The notes beneath the pieces were generated by a model. The model searched no databases. It was not told where the DNA came from and saw nothing but the letters and a program-made list of their open reading frames with translations. A DNA stretch of 64,000 nt, from positions 18,655,302 through 18,719,301 of the forward strand of contig OZ022594.1 of assembly GCA_963669155.1 (NCBI GenBank), given 5' to 3'. This document shows, one piece after another, positions 1 through 11,500 of this stretch (its first letter is position 1; each line of letters opens with the position of its first letter). The stretch comes from Arbacia lixula. Lineage: Eukaryota > Echinodermata > Echinoidea > Arbacioida > Arbaciidae. The translations under genes and the position numbers were made by a program.

Positions 1-355
1 ATATAGTGTACTGGCAAGACAAAAACGCCTTCAAATGTGAACGTGAGCAATCTTCTTGCCAATGGTCTAAAATTCATGTATTGCCAATTTTAGAAACTTG
101 AAGCAAGTTATTTGCCCTAAAATTAGCCACATTTAGAGTAATTAGGGATTAAATCAACAATCCTCAAATTGTTCAGGCCGAACATTTCAAGGATTTGTGA
201 TTTAATCATTAATTACTTCAAATGTGGACCATGTGAGTTCAAATAACTTTCAGCAATTTTCTAAAATGGACAATACATGAATTTAAGACCATTGGCAAGA
301 AGATTGCTCGCGATCACCTTTTGAAGGCTTTGTCTTGCCAGTACAGTATATACCC
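1..355. repeat. Imperfect 350-bp palindrome (foldback element)
   Basis: The left half, starting ATAGTGTACTGGCAAGAC, returns in reverse complement at the right end (about 325-355), and the two arms stay alignable almost to the centre near 177. Both arms contain GCAATCTTCTTGCCAATGG. The whole block can therefore fold into one long hairpin, as expected of a foldback or MITE-type element. No coding sequence is seen. The left end may be cut by the window edge. Confidence 0.75.
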
Positions 356-731
356 TTTAAACCGGTAATTTCTGCGGCTACAACACCTACAACATATTCG
401 CTAGATATTATTTTCGCGCACAAGACATACTTGTCACTACAAAACAATCCACCCTCTGCATTCAAGTCATTAACAAGCCCCTTAACACAAAGCATCATCA
501 GGAATATTTCACGCCACAAAAATAGCTCGTGGCTATGCAATGCATACCAGCATGCAACACACACACGAGTTGATGGCAGTACTAGTCACGGAATCCCTGA
601 TAAACTTTGGCGTCTAGCCTACTAGAGATAGCAGGATCATTGTAAATTTGCTCTGACTTGCTCTGTGGTGTGCGAAATGCAAAAGTTAATACTGCGCGAA
701 AATTACCATTTTTTTTCAGTACTCTACCGCA
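356..731. other. Unassigned sequence, no gene seen
   Basis: I searched here on the minus strand for the next SMNDC1 exon, which should be lysine-rich, and found none. The short open frames have no recognisable domain. Confidence 0.5.
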
Positions 732-985
732 TACACTACAGCTCACAGGAATTGGCATAGGGAAAGGGAAAGGGAAGAAAAGGAAGGAGCCATAGTTTTT
801 AACCGCGGTATAGTTTGTCCGGTTCAGCATGAAACACGATGCTTTAGCCTAAAAAGCATTATGTTTCATGCTGAACTGGACAAAATATCCCACGGCTTAA
901 AACTACAACTCCTTCCCTTCCTTCCATTTCCCCTTCCCTTTCCCCTTTCCTTTTCCCTATGCCAATTCCTTTGAGCTGGAGTGTA
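732..985. repeat. Foldback MITE abutting an SMNDC1 splice donor
   Basis: The ends are inverted repeats carrying GGAATTGGCATAGGG and its complement, and a second inverted pair (TTCAGCATGAAACA) flanks the centre near 845. A related single terminus occurs at about 3830-3872. The right terminus (GTACACT on the minus strand) begins at intron position +5 of the SMNDC1 exon 4 donor, so element sequence forms part of the intron's 5' end. Confidence 0.7.
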
Positions 986-990
986 CTTAC

Positions 991-1078
991 TTGTTTAATC
1001 TCTACATTTCCATAGATGTCAAAGATGACTGTCGCTGTGAGTTCATCATGGATTTTGTCTACCATAGCAGGGTAATAC
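991..1078 (-). CDS. SMNDC1: SMNDC1 coding exon 4 (rest of Tudor domain)
   Basis: Acceptor TTCTCCAG and donor GTAAGT. It encodes YYPAMVDKIHDELTATVIF and then DIYGNVEIKQ, completing the Tudor barrel. The donor is followed within five bases by the end of a foldback MITE. Confidence 0.92.
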
Positions 1079-4000
1079 CTGGAGAAAAGGAGGATAAAAT
1101 AGGACATGTTGTTCTTACCAAAAGAACATTGTATAAACCAAAAATTGCACTTGCATTGGAGCAAAACAAATATCAGACAAACAGATTTAAGAGATCTTAA
1201 GAAAAATGAGACAAATTCAATGTATACATATTTTTTTCCATGATTAGATATATGCTTCTGAATTGAATTGAAATATACATTAAAGGATAGATCATCCTGA
1301 AATTACATTGGTTTTAATAAAAGCAAAAACATGAAAAAACCATAGCAGTGGAGGTTTGATGAAAATCTTTCAAAGGATACAAAAGTTACGATTGACTAAA
1401 ATTTTAATTTTGTGATGTCAAGTGCGAGATGCACTCCCATATGTTGTGTACTATATTTATTTAAAAATAATGTAGATTTTCTCAAAAGGATATATGGTTC
1501 ATTTGTGCATTTGATACATGATTTGATACATCATTAGAAACTGAAACATAAAAAAAACTTTTTTTACATGTGTACATGTACCTCTATGACAAAAATAATC
1601 CTTCACCAAAAACACAAAAAGAGCAATTTATGGAATCATACAGCACACTTAACATGGGGGCGTACCTCGCATGTGATGTCACAAAATCAAAATTTTAAAA
1701 AAGATCATGGCTTTCTTATCCTACAATGGATTCTTGTCATACCTTTACTTATATCTTTCTTTCATGTTTCAGCTTTCACTGACACCAACTTAACTTCAAG
1801 GTGGCCTAATATTTAAAGTTGACTGGGATTGGAATATAGATTGTGTGTTATGCAAAGCTAGCACAAGGCGGAGCCATTACAGTTTACGAGTCTCTGTGAA
1901 GTTCTTTTCGGCTGACAAGACGCTCACCTTTGGTTTTTGCTTTGTAAGGCAGTGTGTATGTGGCCTTTTTGCCTTTTGAAAATTTGACTTTGAGTTCGAG
2001 TTTGAATGGAGTTCCTGTATGCTCCGAAACTGAGAGCTGAACGCAAACATGACATAATTCACGCAAGTTCGGCGGAAAGGGAAACTACTTCGGCTAATGT
2101 CATATATTCTGAACTACGCTGGTTTGTATGTGATTCTTAATTTCAGTAACACACAGATAAACATGTATCTTGCGCAGAACGCGCGGCATGCACACGATTC
2201 AAATCAACCATTGTGAGGATATTTTCACTTCGTCCGACCGCCTTTAAGTGCTACAGTACTCACTGCTGCTCTTTGCTCCAGCAAGCCAGGCAGCGGTCGC
2301 CTTCGGCCCAGGCCTGCTGGGTCTCCTGAGGCTCCTCCTCCTGATCAGAGTCAGCTGATGTACTGGGTGCTTCCGAAGCTTGCAGGAGGTCACAGGTCAA
2401 TGCTATCACTTCCTGTGAGGTACAGCAGATTCACCTTGTCATTAGTAATGCATGATGTTTCTGGCAGAAAAGATCTTGTGGGTTGCACAATGGGGATTGT
2501 GTACTGAATTACTCATCTATTACACACAAACCAAATTTGTCCAAATGTGAAAATTAACTATTCCAAGTATTATTACACAAATAATAATCAATAAAATGTC
2601 ACAAAACCTGCTTCTAAAATATTGACATCCTTTTACTCTATCATGTGTACATTTCAACTTCATTTGATTTGTGATTAATTCTTAATATTTTTTTTTGTCG
2701 AAGGATCCAAAAGGAAGCAAGGCTTGTATTGGATTCAATTTGTCTGCCTACGAGAAATCAATACTTTCTATATGCTTTAAGGAAGCCTGTGTATATGTTT
2801 TGGTTCCATGGAGTTCATGTTCATACACATGTTGGATATGTACTGTATCCATCCAATTAGATTTGGACATATATTGTGTAAACGAACAGGAGACACACGG
2901 ATGGACCCCAAAATAAAATCCAGCTTCTTTGTTGCAGCTATGAATATAGGTCTATCAGCCTACACTGGATGTTCTCATTTAGGTTTAGATCTTATCTTAC
3001 GGAATAATATTAACCATCGCTTAACATGCAGATCATTTTGTATCACACCTGACGAAGTGTTGCAGTGGCGCACGAAACGTCGTGATCTTTTCGATTCCGT
3101 TTACCTTACATTGCGAGACAAACGATTATCAGTAGCCATTTATCCGCAATGAGTAACATATTAAGCATGCAGATCATTATTTACCACGTTTTTGTTAGTA
3201 ACCAAATTAACAAGCGTCTACACAGATGAAAGAGGATCAGGGAGTGACTCCTGCCTTAATCCTGGGGAGTGGTGACTTACAGATAAATCTTGCTTGAGTT
3301 TCAAGAGTTCTTCGTTTTCGGCATCATTTGTCAGTGCAGCTTCAACCTGGCAAAGGGCAAAAAAGAGAGCATATATATGAACATTTACATTTCTGATGTA
3401 TAGATACAGTACTATGGGTTGGATGGGCTAATGACTGAGTGTCCCATTTGCAAATGTCATGAATTTGGCAGGAATCAGCAGTATACCATTACGACAATGT
3501 GTGTGAAATTTCAGTCACAGCTTCACAAACACTTTCAGGAAAAGTGAAAACTATTTTGGTTTACTTTTGAACCACAGTGAGCAATAGTCCACATTCATAA
3601 TCATATTTGGTAGGGAAGTTCTGACACAGTATCTTCTTCTATTTTCATAGTTTTTATAAAATTTGTTTTTGACCTGCAAAAGCCTGACACCCTGTTTTTT
3701 GATATTTTATTCTGCCATTAGTGCCATTATTGTATGACAATTTACTTTGTAGAGCAGAAACATTGACGTCTGTTGGAAAATAAGTCCCTGAGATTCTAAA
3801 ACCAGTAAAATGCCTGGCCTTCTTTAATTTCCCTTTACCCATGCCAATTCCTTTGAGTTGTAGTGTACCCGGAATAGATAGAGGGCGTTCAGAGGAGCCA
3901 GCTGCAATCTCAGCGGATCCAATGTCCTACAGAAACTGATTGTTCGGTCTGGTTAAGCAGTAGAAAAAGAAGGAAAAATCAGTCTCTGTACTGTAGGTCA

Positions 4001-4445
4001 TTAGATCCACTGATATTGCATCTGGCTTGCGGGCGTATACTACATAGGTTTTATGTTTTAATGCTATTTTCTTGTAAAGACATTCATGAAATTGTCAAAA
4101 AATGTAATTTCGATTGAAAGTTTTAAAGAATGCCCCGAATGAAACGGTTTGATATTCCGGTCTTGACTCTAGGTAAGCAGTACTTAGACAGGAATAACCG
4201 TCTTATTCGGGGCATTCTTTAACCGAAATTACATTTTTGGACTTAGGCCTACCCCCGAATAGAGCGTTCAGAGGAGCCAGATGCAATCTCAGCTCAGCGG
4301 ATCCAACGTCCTACAGAGACTGATTTTTCGGTCTAGCATACTCGAGTTGAGAAAACTTTTGTGAAAGAGAGGGGATACATACCTGTTGTAACTGTGCTCT
4401 GTATGTTGCCAAATTCATGGCATACTCGTCGCTGCTCGACGCCAT
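991..4445 (-). CDS. SMNDC1: SMNDC1/SPF30-like Tudor splicing factor, 5' four exons (partial)
   Basis: Four exons on the minus strand (4383-4445, 3281-3346, 2264-2412, 991-1078) join in phase: 21 codons, 22 codons, 49 codons plus 2 bases, then 1 base plus 29 codons. The protein opens MASSSDEYAMNLATYRAQLQ, continues with VEAAL and LLKLKQDL, then EVIALTCDLL, matching the N-terminal coiled region of human SMNDC1 as I recall it. A Tudor domain follows (AWAEGDRCLACWS, then YYPAMVDKI, then FDIYGN). The family is a U2-associated spliceosome assembly factor whose Tudor domain binds dimethylarginine; the aromatic cage positions (W of CWS, Y of YYP, F and Y of FDIYGN) are kept. The lysine-rich C-terminal half lies beyond the left edge. 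Introns hold a 537-bp MITE and other repeats. Identity is confident, the end is missing. Confidence 0.93.
1280..1816. mobile_element. TTAA-flanked MITE, copy 1 (in SMNDC1 intron 3)
   Basis: Flanked by TTAA (1280-1283 and 1813-1816). The left end reads AAGGATAGATCATCCTGAAA and the right half carries the reverse complement of the left half, including AAAGTT, GTGATGTCA and CTCGCA motifs. It belongs to the family whose cleanest copy is at 29883-30101. TTAA target duplication suggests a piggyBac- or Kolobok-mobilised non-autonomous element. Confidence 0.75.
2264..2412 (-). CDS. SMNDC1: SMNDC1 coding exon 3 (start of Tudor domain)
   Basis: Acceptor CTCACAG and donor GTGAGT. It encodes EVIALTCDLL, an acidic Ser/Glu-rich linker, and the first Tudor strand with GDRCLACWS. 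Ends with two bases of a Gln codon completed by exon 4. Confidence 0.93.
3281..3346 (-). CDS. SMNDC1: SMNDC1 coding exon 2
   Basis: A 66-bp phase-0 exon between acceptor TTTGCCAG and donor GTAAGT. It encodes VEAALTNDAENEELLKLKQD plus LS, a charged coiled segment typical of the family. Confidence 0.92.
3420..3700. repeat. Dispersed repeat, copy 1
   Basis: Shares an ordered series of blocks with 60000-60310: CATTTGCAAA-type start, GCAGGAAT, GTATACCA, GTGTGTGAAAT, CTTCTATTTTC and ACCTGCAAAAG. Similarity is moderate. No coding potential is evident. Confidence 0.45.
3872..4335. repeat. 80-bp direct duplication flanking an inverted repeat
   Basis: About 80 bp starting GCGTTCAGAGGAGCCAG at 3887 recurs at 4263 (GATGCAATCTCAG, GGATCCAACGTCCTACAGA, TTTTTCGGTCT), with a small CTCAG duplication in the second copy. 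Between them, 4097-4150 and 4186-4245 form an inverted pair around TTAAAGAATGCCCCGAAT. The block sits in SMNDC1 intron 1, about 50 bp from exon 1. Confidence 0.65.
4383..4445 (-). CDS. SMNDC1: SMNDC1 coding exon 1
   Basis: Begins at the ATG at 4445-4443 and ends CAACAG before donor GTATGT. It encodes 21 residues ending AQLQQ, as at the same position in human SMNDC1. The Met is chosen because the reading frame and family N-terminus coincide here. Confidence 0.9.
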
Positions 4446-6712
4446 TATTTATATCGTTTTAATTGTCCTTTATTTTTCTTCTTGCTTTCTTACATTTACA
4501 ATCGACAAATCGGACAGATAACTTCAAACACTCAAAGTTCAAACAGCAGTGGTTTCTGGAACACTTGTACGGATAATTCACACAGTTTGACTTTTTCTGA
4601 TGTTCCTGATCCTTCGTGGTGCACCGGTAACCATTGATTAGAGGTCGCAAGTTCTTTCGGTTACAGGTTATCAGTACAGTACAGTCACTCGTATTTCGTA
4701 ATCGTATCAACAGCGTTTTAATCATCTGGTCCCATCCCACACACGTTTTTTCTTGTTAGTGTTGCGCAAAAAGTGTTTAAATTCAATCACAAGGTGGCGC
4801 TAATCCAAATGGGTGCTACCGATTCCACTTCGTGGAACATTTGTTGCTCAGAAAGTTCCTACACAAAGCTCTTCACAAGGCGCCCATTGACTTGGTATTT
4901 TATTCTTGCTTGGTGCACTTGATGTCCATAATCGATCATGTTCATAGAAAACCTTATCTTCGGCCATTAAAAATAAACAATTAATCAATAACTTCGATCA
5001 ATCATGTACATATCTTGAATGAATCAATGTAGTTTGATTGAAATCACTGTAGACATTCCATTATCGCGATTACAAATCATATCAAAATATTATATCTAGT
5101 GTCCAAATCTCTGCAAATTTAGGTTATATCTAATCAAAATCACAATCCATTTGATATCTCTTTTCAAAGTCATAATGATGATTTAGAATGTATAAAGATG
5201 TATTTCTGTGTATAACTTCATCCAATCATTTGTAGAATTTAAGGGTGTGAAGTGTGGTGTGTGTGTGTTGCGTGTTGTGATGTGATGTTGTGATACACTG
5301 ACACTGATCACACGCCATAAACTCAATTTTTAACTATTACAAGGAAGCAGGTTTGTACGATAATAAAAGTCATGATAAATTGTATTCCCTTTTCGTTTGT
5401 TTATTGATATATGAATGAAGCAATGACTGTGCACGTGCAAGTGCAGTCATGCGAAGAAGAAATATGAGTATTGCACGAATGGTATTAAATTGGCCAATAA
5501 AACATGTACATGAATAAATGTGATGGACTACAATGCTTACATAAAGTCCAGTGAAATGAATGGCGACAACGAAGGAAGGGGCTCTCGCGAAGGATGATGA
5601 TGCGGAGACTTCGTGGCGGAAACGCGACTTCGTAAACGTGGCTGAAGAGCCGTGAAGATCGCGATGTCGACGCTGCACGCTTGCGATGGTGATCGGGGAC
5701 GAGAAGAGAAGAGGAGCGAAGTGAAGTGAAGATGAATGGCGCTCGGGAACAAAGCAGTGGTGTCTGAGGCCAGAAAAGAAAGGTGAGGCGCTCGGGGACG
5801 AAGCAGTGAGTCGCTTGACGTCGGGGCCGAGGTAGAAAGGATGCGACAAGCCAGTATACCGACGTAGAGCAGTGAGGTCGCCGTAGACGTCGTGGTATAG
5901 GCCGTCCTTAATTTGAAGATTCAGAGTTACGGTGAGTTGAACTTCTGAATGAAAGCTGCCGAAGCGATAGACGGGACGGACTGACAGCTCCCAGTGGTAA
6001 ATCTAGCCATGTCGGTGTCGATTGCAACGCACCACTGGAAAACTACCAGCCCGCCAGACAGGGCAGGAAAAGAGTAGAAGCGCCGTAAGGAGTTGGAGAC
6101 TTCTCGTGTCCGAGGAGATGCGTGCCGACTCGATCAAGGTGTATATTGAGAGTGAGGAACAAAGACTGGAGAGCGCTGGTGGCCAGTGCGAATCAGCGTG
6201 ATGGTGAACAAAGAACGGTGTTGTTCACGTGGTATCGATGCGCGGTTGGTTGAACAACATGAATGGATGGTTTGTAATGGAAAAAGGACTAGGGGCAAAA
6301 TACATGGATGGCAAATCTGAGAGAGCTAGTAGTTAACGAACAAAGAAAGAGTGGCTGTATAGAGTCACTACACATTCATTGACCATTCATGGACATTCAC
6401 TATGCTCACGTAGAGTACAGATCACAGAGCTACCAACATTGAAATACAACAACTGTATCAAGAAGATTTGGAGAAATTTCATCAGAAATCAGGGAGATTT
6501 CCAGCCAATGCATACAATAATATATCAATAATCAGGGAGATTGTGTGTTGTGATGAAATCTAATGCAGAAATATTAGTCTATTTTCAGGGAGACTCCTGC
6601 AAAATCAGGGAGACTTGGCGTGTCTGTAATCAGCGTACATGATATTCGAGGCACAGCAACATGGCTCGATGAAAAAAACCCAAGAAAAAACGAATGCAGG
6701 GATGGTCTACAC
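4446..6712. other. SMNDC1 upstream region, then GC-richer unassigned stretch
   Basis: The first few hundred bases are AT-rich and must contain the SMNDC1 promoter; no clear TATA or CpG island marks it. From about 5550 to 6300 the sequence is richer in GC and CpG and contains a 159-codon open frame on the minus strand (5370-5849) without recognisable motifs. The abrupt composition change suggests an inserted element, possibly an LTR or untranslated retroelement segment, but I could not find termini. Confidence 0.35.
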
Positions 6713-6852
6713 TGGGGCATTTCATCAAAGGACTTGTCGGATATTTTATCCGACAAGTTTGCTCTTGGCCAATAAAATGCAAGCATTTTAGTAGCTTATA
6801 ACAGTTTGTCGGATAAAACGTCCTACAAGTCCTTTGATGAAATGCCCCCCAG
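6713..6852. repeat. 140-bp foldback MITE
   Basis: The ends are near-perfect inverted repeats: GGGGCATTTCATCAAAGGAC at the left and its complement at the right. A second internal inverted pair is TTTATCCGACAA with its complement. No coding capacity. Confidence 0.8.
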
Positions 6853-7012
6853 GTTTATTCGTGTCTAGCTAAGTTCTTTTTTTTTTTCTCCACGCGATGC
6901 CAAGAACAAAAGAACACAGACACACTTCACACGAAAGATGAAAAGCGTGCATCGCTCTTCATTATCTATCGTATTATTTTATAGGCCTATCCATGTTTCA
7001 TGCAACCCACCT

Positions 7013-7014
<2 letters not shown>

Positions 7015-7084
<70 letters not shown>

Positions 7085-7159
7085 GCGCACACAAAACACG
7101 AAAAACGAAACTCGCCAGTGTTGACTGCATGCAAATAGTCTCCCCGCCACTCTCTCCCC

Positions 7160-7210
<51 letters not shown>

Positions 7211-7287
7211 CTCTCTCTCTCTCATCTCTCTCTCACTTTCTCTCTCTCTCTCTCTCTCTCACTTTCTCTCTCTCTCTCTCTCTCTCA

Positions 7288-7332
<45 letters not shown>

Positions 7333-7335
7333 GCT
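7015..7335. repeat. (CT)n microsatellite with embedded (CA)n
   Basis: Long runs of CT, interrupted by a CA run (about 7063-7085) and a short unique stretch, then more CT with TTTCTC interruptions. The long Ser-Leu and Arg-Glu open frames here are artefacts of the repeat. Confidence 0.98.
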
Positions 7336-8395
7336 CTCTTTTCCCCACCTTTGTATGTCCGGTAATCATGGTAATGTCAAAATAAATAGTGTTAGTGCAA
7401 GAATGTCAGGAAAGAAACTTCCCGATGAATGAAAGAATGAAATATGGCAACAACACCACCACGTTGATTCAATTGATACATTTTGTATTTTGTACAACTT
7501 GATTAACTTGTTTAAATTCATACTTGTTTTGCTTTTATTTGAATATGTTTATTTCCCTAGAAGCAAACATATTCATGCATATTGTACATCATTATGAATA
7601 ATGAAATATACATTGGTCACATATTTTGAACATTTTTGGAAACAATTAGAAACATCGCCATTACAATAATTCATAGCTTGGAATATCATATATCGTGATT
7701 CATTAATGTGTGCAAGAAGGTGAAGATGCCTGAGAGTTTGTGCTAGTGGCGGGGTCGCCTGAATATTTGTCAAATGATAACAGTCGAGGCAATCACATGT
7801 TATAGTCATACAAATAGGCAACATTTAGCGTGGGGTGGGGTCAGGAGGTTATCGGGAAAATGTTCATAAAAAACAAAACAAAAAATAATGATTCGACAAA
7901 AAGAGGTGGGGGGATCGCAAAAAGAAGAACACAATAATGGCATCAAACAGCAAGTTATGGAAAATACCATGGTAACTAAAAAATAAGATTAAGTAAGCTC
8001 ATATTAGTAGATCAATTAATTGATTAATGCATTAATTTATCCTTTTTCCCCCTATGTTTCCATAAAGTCATTTACTTACTGTTATGAGTATGATCATTAT
8101 TATCATAGTTATCACCCTTATTATTATTTTCATGTTTGTTAGGGAGGGGGGGGGGGGGTGTGCAATAAAGCCATGTCGCTTTATTTGATGCGACACTTCC
8201 TTATAAACAAATACAGAAATAATACAATGCTCGATGGTCACGTGACAGCATGAGTTCTCTCAAACAAAACGCACTTTAGATTTTCCCGTCAAAATCCCTT
8301 CGAACAAAATGGACTCACCGCCCCCCCCCCCCCCCCCTCCCCCGTGCGCGTACATCTCACCCTCGTACAAACCAGGCACATAGGCCTAATGCCCA
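7336..8395. other. Intergenic, 3' flank of P450 gene A
   Basis: AT-rich, no gene seen. A G tract (about 8143-8158) and a C tract (about 8322-8343) lie just downstream of the P450 stop codon. Confidence 0.5.
8180..8185 (-). terminator. Candidate polyadenylation signal for P450 gene A
   Basis: AATAAA on the minus strand, about 210 bp past the stop codon. The position is plausible for a 3' UTR end, but no other support is visible. Confidence 0.35.
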
Positions 8396-8574
8396 TTAGC
8401 GTTTCACCAATTTGACCCGGAAGTCTTTTGGAAGGAGGGTCTGGACGCAATGACTGATGGAGTAGTCCGGGGAAGCTCCGGCGGGGAGGCGGATGAGACA
8501 CCGCTGCAGCACGGACGTCGCAAAGAGGAAGAACTCCATCTTAGCCAGCTGTTCACCAAGGCAGCTCCGGGGAC
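8396..8574 (-). CDS. P450 gene A exon 6 (haem-binding loop and C-terminus)
   Basis: Acceptor ATCCCAG. Encodes [20 protein letters not shown] with the haem Cys and ends FRVKLVKR, then TAA. Confidence 0.96.
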
Positions 8575-11500
8575 CTGGGATGAAGTAGAAGAAAGTTTCA
8601 TGGTCGTCGTCATGACGCATGACAGACTATAAAAGCCGCCAAAATCAGCCAATTAGAGCAGCCAACATGGCCAAGAGGGACAATATTTGAAGGGATAGTT
8701 CACCCTGAAAAGGGTTTCAATAAAAGGATACACATGAAAAGAATTAATTAGTGATGGTTTGATGGAAATCCGTCGAAGGATAAGAAAGTTATGATCTTTT
8801 AAAGTTTTGATTTTGTGACGTCACGTGCGACGTGCACAAATTATGTTACGTACAATCTGTTTTCTCGAAAATGGGCATTTTATCAAAAAGATGTGTATAC
8901 TCATTTGTGCATTTGATACATCTTTAGAAATACGTTTTAACACACATACCTGTATGAAAAAAGTAATTCCGTTGTCAAAAACAGAAGAAGAGCAATTTAT
9001 GGGATTATTCTGTTCACAACATGTGTGAGAGCACCTCGCACGTGACGTCACAATAACTTTCTTATCCTTTGACAGATTTTCGTCAAACCTTCACCAGTAT
9101 GTTTCTTTCACGTTCCTGCTTTTATTGAGACCAATTTATCTTCAGAGTGGATTATCCTTTTTAAGAGCTGCCAAGAAAAGCCAAATCAGCAATGAAGCTA
9201 TATCGCGAGCAGCAGGACGTTAGGAGACAAGATAGATCTCTGCAGGACTGTTAAAATGGTTGTTCAGTTACTTAAATGAATATTTGTCGAAGAATTTTGC
9301 GTAAAAACGTAACATCTCTTGGCGGCCTTGGCGACAATACCTACCGATATCTATAACGATCACGATCTCTTGGTTGCCAATGGTTTCTTCTTGGCTGATC
9401 TTGGCTACTTTTGGCATCTTTTAGTAGGACATTTACTGGAACGAATAATATATCGATCAAGACATTTTAAGGATTCACTTATTTATGGAGGCTTTTTGGT
9501 ATGGAAATGTGGCTTTCGATCCCTAAATTGACTCTCATATAGTCGCGGTCAGAATACACGGTAGTTGTCATGATAGATTTGACCATCTTGCTTTTGAGCG
9601 GGAAATAGTAGCTCTAAATTTCTAGAGAATGGTCAATAGTACTGCTCGTGCATATATCTACAAACATTAATGGCGTTCAAAGTCGCTCGATATTCATAGG
9701 TTACGTTGTCAAATATCTGAATTGTACCTAAGCCAAACGGCAAATAGGCGTCGTTCTTGACGAACTCTCGCTGGTCTGCACTCAAGAACCTGGCTGGGTC
9801 GAACCGGTCTGGATGGGGAAATGTTTCCGGGTCGTGATGAATCGCCAGAATGTTGGCCCTGAGGACGGACCCAGCAGGGATCACGTGGTTCCCAACACTG
9901 AGGTTGGCGTTACAGGTGTGGGCAACACTAGAAGGTACCACTGGGCGGAAGCGAAGAACTTCTGTCAGGGTTGCCTCGGTGAAAGGCATCTGCTTCCGGT
10001 CCTCGTATGCGGGCGCCCTCTCTTGGCCAATCACCGAGTCGATCTCCTGGATAACCTTTACATTTCAAATCAATTCAAGATGGTAAATTTTGTTTGATCC
10101 TATTGTACCTATATCGAATAAGAATTCCTACAGCAGTGCAGAAAGTATTTCGTGGATTGTGTCGTTAGCTTAACCCGGTGCAATCATAATTTTGCGTGCA
10201 ATATCAAGCATACATATACAGTCTCAAAACAGTTGTTTAAAAATGGGAAATACTTATAACGAAACTTGCGGACTTTTGTCAAGGAAAGGGTGCTTGCATT
10301 TTAGTATGACTGTCCAGGTGCATGTGGAACCTTTTGAATAGTTAGGAATAGTGACTTACCTTCGCTTGTATATCGGGATGGCCTGCCATAAGCAGGAAGA
10401 ACCATTTCAGTGCCGTGGAGGTAGTCTCTGTACCTGCGAAGAACAGTTCGAATACGCACATCCAGATATCAGACTTGTCAAAGTACGCAGCGCCCTCATT
10501 GGCCACCAGCCGGCGATCCTCAGCAATAAACACGTCGATCATATCCCGGATGTCGTTGGGGTCAAAGGTCGCTTCATGCTCGGTCACGTGTTGCTTGATG
10601 AAGTCCTTGATCCCGACAGCATGTCGTCCTGCAGGGGTGACGTGAATCAGCGCGGGAAATCGAAAGAAGAGCAGTCTGAGAAAGGGCGGAGCAGGAGGTC
10701 GTCCGAAGAGGGTGTTGATCTGATACATCATGGAGACAAACTCGGGGTCTCTGTTCAGGGAAAGATGATTATATATGTCTTAGGTTACAATTGGTATTGT
10801 GTAATCAAGGAGGAACCGGTCTGTTGTCTGGATCTCCTTCGATTTCGCGTTTTTCATCATTTTCAAATCGTTCCAACAGGCCTTGTCATGACCGTGTCGG
10901 AATACATTTTCTCTGTGACTCTTTGAAAATTAGCCATCATTGTAATATATTCATAAGAAATGCACACAAATCCCACAATTCAGTATTTTATCTGGCACAG
11001 AAAGGATTAATTGAGCGGGAAAGACGCAGGACATTGTAGCTAGGATAGGTTTCCCACCTGTATTCGTAGACCTTCCCAAACGTAATCGAGCAGATGATGT
11101 TGGATACTGCACAGTTGATGAAGTCGCCTGGATTGACGCCCTCTATCGGCTGCCCTTCCGATAGGATATCCAGCAGTTTCCGCGCCTCGTTCGTGATTGT
11201 GGGCTCGATGTTGCGTTTGCCCATGCCGAAGTTCCGAAGGGAGGAGAGCGCGAATCGACGGAGTTGCTGTCTGTAGTGTGTGAAGACGATTCCTCCTGCG
11301 TGGTGCGGGATAATGAAAAACCTGATCACGCAGAGCGACAGTGTCGTGTCCTTATCTTATGTTCCTATACTACCCATGATTTCTTTTCCGGCACTGCACA
11401 TTTTTTTGCGTCATACATTATTACGTGGGGGTACCATCCGTCTGGCAGGCCGCCCTCTGGGAAAATAGGAAACGGAAAAGGGGGGGGGGGGGGGGTTACC

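Noticed and set aside
5370..5849. 159-codon minus-strand frame
   Set aside because: Longest unexplained frame, but no domain, no splice logic and it lies in a composition-shifted block; kept only as part of an unassigned region.
7000..7365. Long open frames of Ser-Leu or Arg-Glu
   Set aside because: They are translations of the CT/GA microsatellite.
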